DNA of 64,000 nt. It comes from Brassica napus (Eukaryota > Streptophyta > Magnoliopsida > Brassicales > Brassicaceae). This document shows, piece by piece, positions 1 through 12,218 of this stretch. The position numbers were made by a program, and so were the translations under genes. The stretch spans positions 15,436,471-15,500,470 of the forward strand of contig NC_063446.1 of NCBI RefSeq assembly GCF_020379485.1. The letters are read 5' to 3'. Positions within the stretch are counted from its first letter, which is position 1. Every line of letters begins with the position of its first letter. The notes beneath the pieces were generated by a model. That model ran no database searches and was not told the origin of the DNA. It saw only the letters and a program-made list of their open reading frames with translations.

Positions 1-1785
1 AGTACTAGTTTATATATACGATTGTCAAATGGCGACAGCAAATATCATATAAACTAGGTGTTTTCCTGCGCTAAAAAAATTTTTAAATCTAATTTATATT
101 TAGAAATAAATTTTATTAAATATTATAGATTTTACTATTTTCTTACTAATATTTAATATAGATTTGATATATATTAAATCAATTTGTATAAAACTAATAA
201 AAATGATATAATATTGTATAATTATCAAAAAATTAGTCTAACAATATTTATAAAATTTGTAGGTATATAAAAAACTAATGATTTTACGATTAGATGTTTA
301 AATTTTTAAAAAATTGTAGAAATTTTTGAAAGCTTCAGTAATACAAATTGTATAATTATACAAAAATAATAATATTTCAAAATTTGAAATGTTATATATG
401 AATATATTTATTTTATAGATGATGTATGATCTATTACCATATTTAAAAAAAGTTTACCAAAAGGACATATCAATATTAAATGTAATATATGAATTTTTAC
501 CATATTCTAATAAATTTGCCAAAAATATAAATTAATATTAAATGAAATTATCCATGTCATATTTTTTCGGAAACCATGTCATCAATTTCAGTAGTCATGT
601 CATATTTGTTTTGTAAAATTGATTGTAGAAAAGACATGTGGTAAAATCACTTTGTAAATATAGTATAGGGGATGACCATATCTATAATATTTCCTTATAA
701 AATATACATGTAACATGTAATCGTTTGGACAATATTATGCTGACAAATTAGAAGTTGAATTTGATGTTTGGCATCTTGTGGCATGCAAATCTAACTAGGT
801 ACAGACAAGTAATTAGTCCAATTTACATTTTAAAACCTACTATTTTGAATATATACATTGGTTGCCACTATATTATGGTTGCATATTATTTGGAAGGTTC
901 TATTCCTGCATATTATTTATTTCTTATCGGCAACTACTGTGCAAATCTTATAATACATCTAATTCAGTAAAACAACCCTATGTACGAAATATTTTTGCTA
1001 CGACCGTGTAAATCTAATGATATATCTGATATACGTATATTTGTTTATTTGCTACTATCGTGTAAATTAATGTAATAATACATCTGATACAAAAAAAAAA
1101 CAGAAACATATGTAAGCGAAAGCAAATACTCCATGTGGAATGTATTAGTTAATGCGAGTCATTGCTTGTATATTTGTTAGAGCAATTAATCATACTTATT
1201 GATTTAGAAAGAAGAAGACTGGTCGTATGTCCATGATCATCTTAATTCCCGTGGATGAATTAATTAAAGTTTTGCAAAAAAAAATTGCAAATAGAACGCA
1301 ATTATTATTATAAACTCCCAACTATTTAAATTTTCGCAAAAAGAAAAGTATATTTAAATCGAAGCACATCTTCTCTCGTGAATGATTGGGAGTGGTGAGA
1401 TCTAATGTTTGGAGACAATATATTGAGTTGATAGTTGTATTAAATCTATACTTCTTGATTGTAAGATCTAAAAAAATCATTTGTTGTAGACTTGTAGTAA
1501 TAATAAGCCCACCACCAAAAAAAAACATATTTTATGTATGTCGAAACATATTTAGAAAGATGTTGCACAAAAAAAAAGCCCACCACAAAAAAAAAACATA
1601 AAGGAAATTGGAGTGTTCAAGGGAATCGTGATTAGATATTTTGTATAATCTTGATTTCCTCTTTTGTCAATATTGTGTTTTCTTTCTTCGTGGTTCAAGG
1701 CTTCAAGCTCAATTCCTTTCTCGATCTCTAACAAGTTTTCTACATATATGTTTAACATGCTTCATAAATGTCTTTTGAGAATTAT
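1..1785. other. AT-rich intergenic sequence, no gene seen
   Basis: Strongly AT-rich sequence with only short stop-flanked reading frames and no recognisable protein similarity. Two short direct repeats of the type AAAAAAAAGCCCACCAC occur near 1515 and 1570. I see no splice-like structure, RNA gene or transposon terminus that I can support. Confidence 0.6.
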
Positions 1786-2272
1786 ATTTGGCTTTAAATT
1801 TATTTTTTTGTTCGGCTTTAAAATCTAATCTAGGACTAAAACTAGCTAGTGAGCCTTACTCATAAAATGCCATCTGGAATCTAATGCAAAATTCTTATGT
1901 AGTCCAAGAAACTGTTACATTTATCCTTGTTTTCGTTAGCAATGTAATTTGCTTTAAATTTATTTTTTGTTCGGCTTGAAAATCTAATCTAGGACTAAAA
2001 CTAGCTATTGAGCTTCCTCATAAAATGTCATCTCGAATCTAATGCAAAATTAGTATGACTTATGTACTTCCCGACTTTGTTCATGCGTGTATAATGGTAT
2101 ACTAACGAAAACAAGGAGATCATATTCGTGGATATTTATTATATATATATGTCATCTCGAATCTAATGCAAAATTAGTATGACTTATGTACTTCCCGACT
2201 TTGTTCATGCGTGTATAATGGTATACTAACGAAAAAAGGAGATCATATTTGTGGATATTTATTATATATATA
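1786..2272 (+). repeat. Local tandem duplications (periods about 160 and 124 bp)
   Basis: A segment beginning TTTAAATTTATTTTTTTGTTCGGC is present at about 1793 and again at about 1953, with small differences. A second segment beginning TGTCATCTCGAATCTAATGC at 2026 is repeated at 2150, a period of 124 bp, nearly identical and ending in a (TA)n run. The second pair overlaps the end of the first, so two successive duplications are implied. No coding content. Confidence 0.8.
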
Positions 2273-2294
2273 TATATATTGTATGTATATATAT

Positions 2295-3029
2295 AGGCCT
2301 GGGCATAAAATCCGGAACTCGAAATCCGAACCGAACCCGAACCGAAAAACCTGACCCGTTATCCGACCCGAAACGTAAAAATACCCGAACGGGTCTTGTA
2401 GGGTGGTACAAAAAATATCCGAACCCGAAGTGTTATTAACCGAACCCCAACGGGTAACCCGAAAAATCTGAAATTAATAGTCAATATAAATATTTTGAAA
2501 TATATATAAGTATTCCAATTATTAAATTCAATATTTGTGGTAATATTATATATAATAATAAATATTAAAATTCTAATAAATGCTTTAAGTACACAATTAG
2601 TTATAAATAAGTATTTTATAATTTGATCATTGAAAAAAAAAGTCTGCTCTCTATAAGGCAATACATATTGTTTACAAATGATGTTTGTTTTCATGCTTGA
2701 TTTAACATTTTATTGTTATTTTATCAATTTTATATGTGATAGATTAATTTTTATTTAATTTAGATGTTTTTTTTATGTTTTACTTCAAAATTTTTTTTTT
2801 ACTTTGGTTATATCCGAACCGAACCGATATAACCCGAATCCGTACGATATATGATTACTTTATGGGTTTTATGATGCAATACAATTTTGAACCGAACCAG
2901 AAGTGTTATTATCCGAACCCGATCCGTACTAATAAAATTTTAGTATGAGACCTAGAAGCGTAAACCCGAAAATCCAAAAACCCGAAAAACCCGATCCGAA
3001 TACCAACAGGTACCCGAACGCTCAGGCCT
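2295..3029. mobile_element. Non-autonomous hAT-like element rich in CCGAA repeats
   Basis: The ends form an imperfect inverted repeat: AGGCCTGGGC at 2295-2304 against the reverse complement of GCTCAGGCCT at 3020-3029 (one mismatch). Both ends are flanked by ATATATAT (2287-2294 and 3030-3037), an 8-bp duplication of hAT length, although that sequence is low-complexity and could match by chance. The terminal regions are built of degenerate CCGAACC/ACCCGAA units and the centre is AT-rich. There is no transposase reading frame. Related CCGAA or CGGGTT-rich stretches occur at 17202-17840, 36797-37410 and 57693-58215. Confidence 0.6.
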
Positions 3030-3176
3030 ATATATATACATTGCTTTATTCGTAATTAGCTTATATATTACGTAGTTGAGGATTCCAGTCAAATACCATA
3101 TAAACGTATTTGTTTTTGTTTGATCTGCCGGTTTAATTATTCCGTTGTTGAATACATATCAACGTATTTACAAGAA

Positions 3177-4813
3177 TCTTTATATATAAAGTTGGATTTT
3201 TCCCTTCTTATGACATGTGGAAGGGGGGTTTGTTGACATGTGTCCTCATGTTTTTTTTTGTATTTAATTTTTTTTTCTTTTAAATTATTGCAATTTTCTC
3301 CATCAATTTCTAATTGTGTATTATCTAATCATTCTCACACTTATTGGTCTCTAAAATTCAAGAAATAAATAAAATAATATAAATATATTTTAAATATTTA
3401 ATTTATTCACACCTAAAAATAGCAAGACTTTTCATCATTTTATTATTTTTACTAATTTTTATTATTTCATTTACAAATTATATTTATTTCAATATTAGTA
3501 TCATAAGATAATCAAATTAAGAATAAGAAACTAGACAACCAACACATAAACTAAAAAAAAGGGCCAAAGGAAGAATAATAATCGAAAGGCCAAAGCCACC
3601 AAAAGCAGGAAAATATATGCCTAAAACACCGAAATCACAACCAGTAGCTAAAAAGAAAGAAACACCTCACAGACTAAAAAAGAACATACAATACGGCATG
3701 CAACTGAAAAACCACAAAGCTCTGGATAGAAGGGACCAAAGCTCCAAGAGACTAACTTCGCACACCTATACCAAGGAAAACATGGAAAGAAAAGAAGCAA
3801 CTTGAGAGAGGGAGAATGGAAGACAACCACCAAAAAATCAGAGACTAAACTTGAGACCAGAAATAACCTTCCAAGCCCACATAGCATACACGAACGAAAA
3901 CATTATCCAAATCTCGACTGGCAAACATGGTGAAAGGGAGAGCCACCAGAGATGCGATGAAAGCTGCAAAGAGATGCAAGAATAGAGAAAGAAAGGGAGA
4001 CGGAACGAAATCAGAAAACTATGGAGCCGTCCTCGAGCTATATATGAAAGAGAGCATAGAAGTCAGAACACCAAAAACTGGATCTTGAAAACCAAAACGA
4101 GCAGAGACTATTGACGGTAAGCCAACGACGAGGAATACAAAATCAAAGACGAATAAACTCTGACCCAACCAAGGAGATGCAGTTCCTAACATCAGCTGAA
4201 ATCTAAGGAAGAAGAGGAGCAATCAATATTGACTGGAACAGCCTACAATGCCGTGGGAAGCAACCGAACAACTGAAAACTCATAAACCCGTTCTGCAACA
4301 AATACCATATAATCTCATAGGTGAAGAAGACAAGAAGAACAAGAGAAAAATGTGAGTCTTTTTCCGGTGATGGTGAGAAGCACCGCACACCAGATTTGTA
4401 ACGAAATACATAGACGGTGAGGGCTCAAGTTTAAAATATGGGGAGAGGGCAAAAAACATCTTAAAAATTATAATTTTTAAAAGTATGAAAAAAATATAAT
4501 ACAATTTTGACGATGAAACCGTTAATCTTAGAATCAACAAATGCGTAGATGCAAAGTTATTGAAATTCAATATTAGTTTACGTTAGAGGCTCATTTGACT
4601 ACTAACAAGTACTATATACACAACAACACATTATTCAAAAAAAAAACAAACGCAAAATATATTAACTTATCACCTACTACATAACAAACTAAAAACATCA
4701 AATAATGATCTTAACAAATAAAAACGATAACATAATTACATTATCCAAAAAAAAAATCATGCTCTTAGCAATAATAAAACAATATTCCGCGCGAAGCGCG
4801 GACACCCCCCTAG
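3177..4813 (+). mobile_element. Non-autonomous Helitron, complete
   Basis: The 5' end reads TCTTTATATATAAAG at 3177, preceded by A. The 3' end carries a perfect hairpin CCGCGC-GAA-GCGCGG at 4787-4801, followed 12 nt later by the terminal CTAG at 4810-4813 and then T4814. A 5' TC, a subterminal hairpin, a terminal CTRR and insertion between A and T are the defining Helitron features. At 1637 bp there is no Rep/helicase reading frame, so it is non-autonomous. A GC-richer insert-like stretch (about 3545-4440) lies inside it. Confidence 0.85.
3545..4440 (-). other. GC-richer retroposon-like stretch inside the Helitron
   Basis: Base composition shifts sharply from the AT-rich Helitron arms to a mixed-composition segment. 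Read on the minus strand it is CT-rich, is closed in all frames after at most about 100 codons, and ends towards 3545 in a T-run (TTTTTTTTAG). It resembles in style the segments at 20480-21300 and 31100-32215. It could be a captured UTR or gene fragment, or a non-coding retroposon. No protein family is recognised. Confidence 0.35.
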
Positions 4814-6764
4814 TTTCATATATAATTGTGTATGTAACACAAACATACTTTTAATTTTCATCATTTATGTTTTTCGTATACCTAATTAGTAACTTTATAC
4901 GTCTAGAATATATGAACTTCGAGACATAACCAGAATGGAGCTAAAACATGTGATCTTTATCTTTACGAATAAAGTGGCTAAAAAGAAAAAGCAAGCAATT
5001 AGAAAGACCAAACTGAAAGCAGTAGCAGAATAATAATAACATGAAGATGATAATTTAGAGCATATTATTCAAATAATTTAATTTTTTTACATCTCTGCCA
5101 TTTTTAAAGGAAGAAAATGAGAAACGAGCATGTGCAGTAATGTATGGCACCAAATTTACTAGATAGGCAAATTTGATATGTAAAGCAAAAAATTACAAAT
5201 AACATGAATAAAAAATACAATAATATAATACCGTAGTTGAAAAAGAGTTAGCTTGAAGCAGAATCGAGATTAGATCTCTTTCCTTAATCCTTTAAACGTC
5301 CGTAGTGTGCCGGTTTGATACGTTTAAGAATCCCAGGATACAACTGCCTATATCTTCAGTCTCACAGCGCTTGAGAACCAAAGCCTGTCAAACCTATTTC
5401 TATGTTATACTCTCAGACACAAAACAAAAAAAAATAGGAGAAAATGGTTTTGTTTGTATTGGATGTGTATTTTTAGAATGAGAAGAGCATGACCTTTATA
5501 TAGAATATAAAGTCTAACTTGTGCTACTGCAAGCACTAAATGGAGATGGTGGTTTTTGATTCCTTCATAATGACTATTAAGAGGTGATAGATTTTCATAT
5601 GTTACGAAAATAAATTCACAAAATCAACTTGACATTGGTCAAAGATTTAGTCAAGTAGTAATGAAGAGCTTTGGTCAAAAACGTGAGAATCATTCTCTAC
5701 ACCAAGAGATAATATGCTTGTATTATTTATTTAAATAATTAGTAAATGAATTTGGGCTAACAAGATTAATCTTATTTGATTAATTACAAAACTTGATCCA
5801 GCCCAAATATCTCTTTTTATAATACACCAAAGTGTCTACAAAGTTTTCTATAACTTTGTTATAAATTCTTCATTTTAAACACAATAGGTTTCTTACTTCA
5901 TAATTCTAATATAGATATTTTACAAATAATCTATTTTAGACTTTCATTTCTCATTCAAACGAACTTCGTTTTTGATATATGATTACACTATACCATAGTG
6001 CTCATAACAATGAATCTTACGATTCCACAATCCGGTCATTTCGACAATCAAATTGCTCGAAAAATTCACCGGAATATTAGCCATAGCCATTTGTCCAAAA
6101 AACAGTTCCAACAAGTAATACCAATGATCTTGTCTTGAAGAAGAGATAAAGAAAAAGGAAAAACAATATAAATGAAATACTTCTTCCGTTCCAAATTAAA
6201 CTGTTAACAAATATAAATTAGTTATTTCTTTGCACTAAAACTAAACTGTCTTTAAACGAGAAAAATACTAGTGACAATGTAATGAGTATGTGTCACTCGG
6301 AAACATGGTACTGATCAGATTAATCAATACGCTATGATAGATCATATATAGAACACTACAAAGCTGTATAATGTAGATATAGCTCAAAATCGATAAAGAA
6401 TGAAATGATTCGTGTCCTTTTCTTTTACAAGCTAAATTAGAAATTTAGAAAATACTCCTTACACTTCACTTCGTAAATGTTGTGAACAAACGAAAAGTTT
6501 ATTCTCAAAAAAAAAACTGGAAGAAAAGCAAAGAAAAAAAAACAATTAAGGCAAATATCCGTTTAGAGTTTGTATATTATTATGCGAATGAATAATTTTG
6601 TAATCATTTATATCCATATTTATAACAGTCTCAAAATCCAATATATATTTTTCTCTAAAAATACATACGTCCGGTCCAACGAATACTGAATTTTTACTGG
6701 TGCATTAAGATTTAATACACATCCTGATCGTACAATAGATCTAAGATCATTGAAAGAGCTATCA
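4814..6764. other. Intergenic, no gene seen
   Basis: AT-rich spacer. Reading frames are short and unrelated to known proteins. A stretch at about 6179-6215 (ACTTCTTCCGTTCC followed by AAATTAAACTG) resembles one end of a Stowaway/mariner-type MITE, but I cannot find a convincing partner end. Confidence 0.5.
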
Positions 6765-6772
6765 CAAATATC

Positions 6773-7293
6773 CCCTGTTCTAAAAATCGGCCGCCTAGGT
6801 GCTACGCGTCACTTTTCCGCCCCGGTTTATGCCAAATCGGTTTAAAAAATCGGATATCCTATTTTTTCCGCCTAGACCGCCTAAATGACCGCCTAGCCGC
6901 CTAAATGACCGCCTAGCCGCCTAGGCGGCCGCCTAATCTATTTTTTTATTTTTTTTTTTATATTTTGTTTTTATTTTTTTTTATTTTTTTTAGTTTTAAT
7001 AATATTTTTATTTGTTTATTTGATCTAAAATTTTATAAATATCATTTATATTCATAATTTTGATAAAAATTACACTATATTAAGTTTATATATTCTATTT
7101 GTGTGTTTTATACAACCTTAAACATGAAAATGTATTAATGTTATACACAGTTAAAGATTAACATGTTTTATAACATAGTAAACCATCTAAAAATTCCGCC
7201 CCGCATAATTTCCGATTAATCCCCGATTTTCTCTTTAGGCGCTTAGGCCCAACCCGACCGCCCGACTAGCGCCTACCGCGTTCCGGAACAGGG
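6773..7293. mobile_element. hAT-type MITE with perfect 8-bp target site duplication
   Basis: Terminal inverted repeat CCCTGTTC at 6773-6780 and GAACAGGG at 7286-7293. The element is flanked by identical 8-bp copies CAAATATC at 6765-6772 and 7294-7301, the duplication length typical of hAT elements. Internal arms are GC-rich with repeated CCGCCTAG units and the centre is AT-rich. It is 521 bp with no coding capacity. The perfect duplication suggests a fairly recent insertion. Confidence 0.9.
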
Positions 7294-7301
7294 CAAATAT
7301 C

Positions 7302-7880
7302 TAATCACCAAGACATAGACCCTATTGGTTTATATATTTGATTGATTTAGAAATCCATATAGTATTTATAAATCCAAGTAAAATATGCAAATCCGGAGGT
7401 GTTTCATCGGATTTGAGTCTTTGTATTTTTAACAAAAAAATCTAAACAAATCCATTCAAATCCATAATAAAATCAAATATATTAGTAAATCCGTACGATT
7501 GAATAACACTTGATTTGATATATAATTTATGAATAATTAAACCAATAACACATGATTTTAATACAGATTTGAAAATCATAGAACCAATAACACTAAATTT
7601 AGTTCGAATTTTCAAATACATTAAAATACAAGAACCAATAACCCTAACTAATGTTTATTGCCTATTCTCTTATCACATGATTATGACATCTTTACATATA
7701 TATAACTTGTTTAAGCCCGTTAAGGCCTTAATTAATACCAGATATCTATTATTAAATATGTAGTTGTTTTAAACAAAGCTTGTCAGGATTGTTTTGGTTA
7801 GTGTCAATCGTATGTAGGCTGTGGGTTGTCCTCTGTGGTTACTTGAATTTTTTGCTAGTGAAACAGGTTAATCCTCTATC
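7302..7880. other. Intergenic, no gene seen
   Basis: AT-rich sequence with repeated AAATCCATA/AATCCAT motifs around 7340-7500, possibly a degraded repeat. No coding similarity recognised. Confidence 0.45.
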
Positions 7881-7881
7881 T

Positions 7882-8925
7882 ATTTTTTTTTTTGAAACAC
7901 AACTTCCATTCATTAGCTAAATAGTCTTAGGTGGGAGCCATGTCCCACCCATAATCATACAAATTCTGTTTCGCAAGCACATCTGCTGCTCTGTTTTTTT
8001 CTCTCGAAATCCAAGCAAAAGAAATAGAAACAAACTCAGTCGCAATGCAGAGAATATCCGCCAAGACACCATATACCTCTGGTAAAGCATTACCATTGTT
8101 GATGCTATTGATAAGCATTTTGGAATCTGATTGGCAATTAAGCTCGCAGATTCCCAGCTCCCTACACTTTCTCAAACCCGCTCGCAAGGCTAGTGCTTCT
8201 CCCATCAGAGGCGAGAACACTTGAAGTTCCCTTCCCACAAACTCCAGCGTTTCTTCATGTTTTGAGATGGTCCAGCCCAATCCAGCTGCTGTTGATTCTG
8301 CTCGCCAGGCCGCATCTGATCGTAGCACCGTTGACAAGTGAGCCTGCGGACAGGGATCTGTGTTCCTTTGATAGGTGTTCTGTTGGGGGGACTTGCGCTG
8401 ATTCCCATAGAATCCACGGTGCGAGGTGGCTTGTGGTGATGCCCGTAGGCGGTAAACAAGGTTTCGAGGACACCCCCGGCCAGTACCCTTCCAAGTCTAT
8501 TATCACCGTCAGTAGTAAAAGGGGCTGCTCTCCAAACATCTTGAGCGTACTGACAATGAACAAACAGGTGATTAATAGATTCGGGAGCGTCTACAGTTTG
8601 GGTCAGCATCAATATGTCGGTCTACGAGTCTTGTACCCACCGACAGTGCTCTTTTTAACGCTTTCCACACCAGCATCTTGAGTCTTGACCTTCGGTGCTG
8701 CTTTAAGACTCCACACCTGTTGGTTCCAATTGGTTGAATTCTCTTGAGTTACCGCAACTGCAGCTTCTGATACTGATGTTATGTATCCGAAGGCGCCATG
8801 ATAGCTTAGCTAGAAGGGCTTCATTGAAGCATTCAAAGTCTCTAAAACCGAGCCCCCCTTTGCCTTTTGGTTGCGTCAAATCCGACCAGGCTATCCATGC
8901 CAAGTCCACTTATATTTATCTATAA
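7882..8925 (-). pseudogene. 5'-truncated LINE retrotransposon (RT C-terminus, zf-RVT, RNase H, poly-A tail)
   Basis: On the minus strand, 8909-8770 encodes the end of a LINE reverse transcriptase (core GGLGFRDFECFNEALLAK). This is followed by zf-RVT zinc-knuckle remains (NHLFVHCQYAQDVW, about 8570-8520) and an RNase H domain at 8337-7927 (ALALRAGLRKCRELG, CQSDSK, REKNRAADVLAK). The frame changes at least twice between these blocks, so the copy is dead. The 3' end is followed by an A-tract (plus-strand T run at about 7883-7893), as expected for target-primed insertion. Only the last kilobase of the element is present, a typical 5' truncation. The RNase H part belongs to the RVT_3 family found at the C-terminus of plant L1-type elements. 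Confidence 0.85.
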
Positions 8926-8929
8926 TTTC

Positions 8930-10960
8930 TAGTTCTCCTTCTTAATCTTTTCTTTTCAGCTTTTAGTTATTGTAATAAGTGACAATCCACAACTATGCAA
9001 TTCAGAATATTGCTTTGAATCTTAATATTTACACCTAAAAATAATATGATATGTATTGTTCAAAACTGCTAATGATATCAAATCCTTAACATATGACTTC
9101 TTATAATACCAATTGTTGAGAACTTTAGTATTGCATATTTTCGGATTTGATTTCGACAAATAGATAATTATATTATGTTACTAATATTTTTCATGCAATA
9201 TTTTATTTTAAAACAAAATTTAAATTTAAAATTTAAAATTTATTATTTTTATAGTTTAAATTCATCGATATGGAAATAAAATCATATATACATTTTTAGT
9301 CTTATTTCTTTTTATTTGGTTAAACTATTTCAGTTTAATTTAATTTAAATTCAGTAGAGTTAAAATTACATTTTATAAAAACAAATTATTTAATTATATT
9401 TTATTTAACGATTATTTATTTTAAATATATATTTTATCACATATTTTTAAATAGTCTATATTTAAATATATAATTTCAAATAAATTTTGGATTTTTGTTT
9501 ATTTAAGTCAAAATATGTTAATCTTTTAAAAAAAATTTAATCAACCTAGTAAACCGATAAATTTAAATAAAAATTTAATCAATTAATTATCAACAAAAAA
9601 ATTATTTGAGTAGTTACTTTAGTTTTTTATTTGTTGATGTACACTTACAATTTATTTTGATAAAATTTCTATATTTTTACAAATTATAATATGTAAGTTG
9701 ATGTAAAAAAATATATAATTATATTAAGTTTATTTTTTATTCATGTTATATATATATATATATATATAAATTTAGTGGTGATATATGAGTTATTAGTTAT
9801 TAATATATTTTTTCCAAAATAAATATTTATATAGGAGTTAATAATCATTACCATATTTAAAACCTTGCCGAAAAATATAAAGTTTTATTTAAAAAATTGT
9901 ACATGTTGAAAATATATTGATGCTAAGTCAAATTTTCAAAAATTATGTCATCTTTTTTCTTGTTAATTAGTTTAAATGTGGTGATGACACTGTATATGCA
10001 AATCACTTTACAAATAATGTTTAGGGGGTATGACATATAATCTTTTTTTGAGGGATCACGAATGTGATATGAAAAAGTGACAAGAGTCACAATTAGAAAA
10101 AAGATAACCGAATCAATGTCTGATAGCACCTCGGAAAGCTTTGTCGATCTTCGATTCAAAGAAAAAGCTCATACGAGTACTTGAGAATCTGAGCGAAATC
10201 AGATGTGAATGATGTTGATAGACAATGCAAAAATAAGGACTTTTCGCATTGCAAGAGTTTTTGACATGCAAGGAGAAGAGACAAACTCTTTTTTTATATG
10301 TCCTATGGTCAATTCAATCGGTTTCAAGAAGAACACACTTAGTGCTACATAATAGACCGGATATCATATTGCATGATCCGAATTTGGAATCCAACTAATG
10401 TTGATAACCAGATCGTATGTTATTGAACTACCATATAAAATACACAGACAGAAACCCAAACTTTGACTAGTCAAATATCAATAACTTTGTTTCCAATAAG
10501 AATTGATCCCGTGATATATTTACATTGTACCTTAAAATTTTATTACCACCAGACTACCACTATTTGTTTAAAGAGACAGACTCTTGGTAGATGAAGCTTC
10601 GATTGATCTCACCAGAGGATGGATCCCTGAAGATCTATGAAAGCTCTATGCATCAGTATTGCAGATAGTGGTGGTAGGTAACATAGAATCAAACACCAAA
10701 TTATACTTATTATCCCGTGCAAATTCCAGGTTACTACTGCAAGCTCTAGAATACAAGATTGACATTCTGAATCGGTAACAAGACTATCGGCCTCACCCAT
10801 CTCTTATTTTCTCCCAGCGAGTACTATGGTATGTGCTTTTATTTTTATTCAAGTTCAAAAACTTTTCACCATTAAGTCTCATGTTCGTTCCCCATTAAGT
10901 CTTCACAAAGCTTCCTCCTTTTGCTGTATGATTTTTTTATTATGCCATCTTTTTCTCCTC
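8930..10960. other. Intergenic, no gene seen
   Basis: Very AT-rich from 8930 to about 10030, with a (TA)n microsatellite at about 9746-9768. From about 10040 to 10960 the composition is more balanced, but every frame is broken and no protein family is recognised. Confidence 0.5.
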
Positions 10961-10961
10961 A

Positions 10962-11048
10962 GGCTGATATGGAAATGGCTGCACAAGAGTGTTTAAGAAA
11001 CTAATGAAGCCTGAAGAGCGTCAGTTTCTATTGATATCCATCTGCAAC
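10962..11048 (+). pseudogene. Possible exon-like fragment of an unrecognised gene
   Basis: The segment begins after a pyrimidine tract ending TCTCCTCAG and reads ADMEMAAQECLRN before a stop. It is followed by a stretch that would read on as MKPEERQFLLIS in another frame and then a GTGAGT-type donor after CTGCAAC. This looks like an exon with a small frameshift, but I do not recognise the family and see no convincing partner exons. Confidence 0.2.
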
Positions 11049-11049
11049 G

Positions 11050-12218
11050 TGAGTTCCAAAAGAGATATGACAGTGGACAAGTCATATAATGCTTTTGGAT
11101 GTAGTTTATTTTAGTGTAATATAAAGTACAGTATGTGGAATACAGATTGGAAGAAATGCACTCCATACAAATGGGCTTAAATGTATATTTGGGTTTATAA
11201 GCTATACATTGAAGAAGCCGTAACTCTTACAAACATTTTTTTTAGCTCAATTCAGTTGATCATACTGTTTGTGGTTCTTAGATTTGGAAGAAGTAACACC
11301 ACATCACACACCGGAGCATGCTCAAATCCATCTATTGCCAGCGAAATATAATCGGAAAATGACATACAAACTTTAAGTTTGTCAAACATACATATCTTTC
11401 CCCAATGGTCGCTGTCGCAAACAGAAAGTAGGCTCTACGGCCGATGATCATATTGACGGCCTGATTAAATTGCTTTCCTCCTTCTCAATCATTTTTGATT
11501 GTTCGTTATAAAACATTTATAATTGGGGGATATTTTACAAGCAGAATTTTTTTTAAAAGTTTCGTTTAAAAAAAAAAGTTTCGTTTTAAGAACAGAATAA
11601 TATTTTGTTATTCTGTTCCTTCAAATGTAAAAAGAAAAAAAAAATCATTGCGGATAATTTTAAATTAATATTTTCATACTTTTTATTATAAGGTTTTTTA
11701 GTAATTTGGGGGAAAGTATTGGAATTAGAAAATATCTAACAGTAAATGTTATGAGTTTAACTTATATTTTCTGTAATGCAGTTTTAAATTTCTCCTGCCT
11801 AAATCATTTTCAATGGTTCCAGCATTAGGGTGCATAATCTAAAAAAAACTTCTAAAGCAACACCGTTCATCGGTGGCCGGAGGCTATCGCCGTCGGCTAC
11901 CACTCTTGTCCTTTTGTTTTTGATTGTAAAACTTTCGATCAATGGATCGAACTTGTTTTCGCTTAGGCAATTCTGTTTTCGTTCGACGATTTTGGTGTGT
12001 TATGTTTTAATCGAATCAGAGCCGCTCATCAATCTTTATGTTTCTCGGTTTGTGTTAAAACTGAATACAACTTCTAAGTCTTACATGTGATTTTAGAATC
12101 TGTCGAAGCAGATTCAATTCTGGAGGTCTAGGTAGCTACTTTGTTTCACAGAGCATGCTTGGATCTTCATTTAATCAAGAGTAACTTCTTCACTATCTGA
12201 TGAAGTTTCGGTTATAGC
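11050..12218. other. Intergenic, no gene seen
   Basis: AT-rich to about 11820. From about 11850 to 12200 there is a GC-richer stretch whose frame is open for 86 codons (11830-12090), but with no recognisable domain, signal or codon pattern. I treat it as non-coding, possibly an old transposon or UTR fragment. Confidence 0.4.

Noticed and set aside
7927..8337. RNase H frame as a stand-alone host gene
   Set aside because: It is collinear with upstream zf-RVT and RT remains and followed by a poly-A tail, so it is the end of a truncated LINE.
8193..8681. 162-codon plus-strand frame
   Set aside because: It is antisense to the LINE zf-RVT/RNase H region, which is recognisable on the minus strand.
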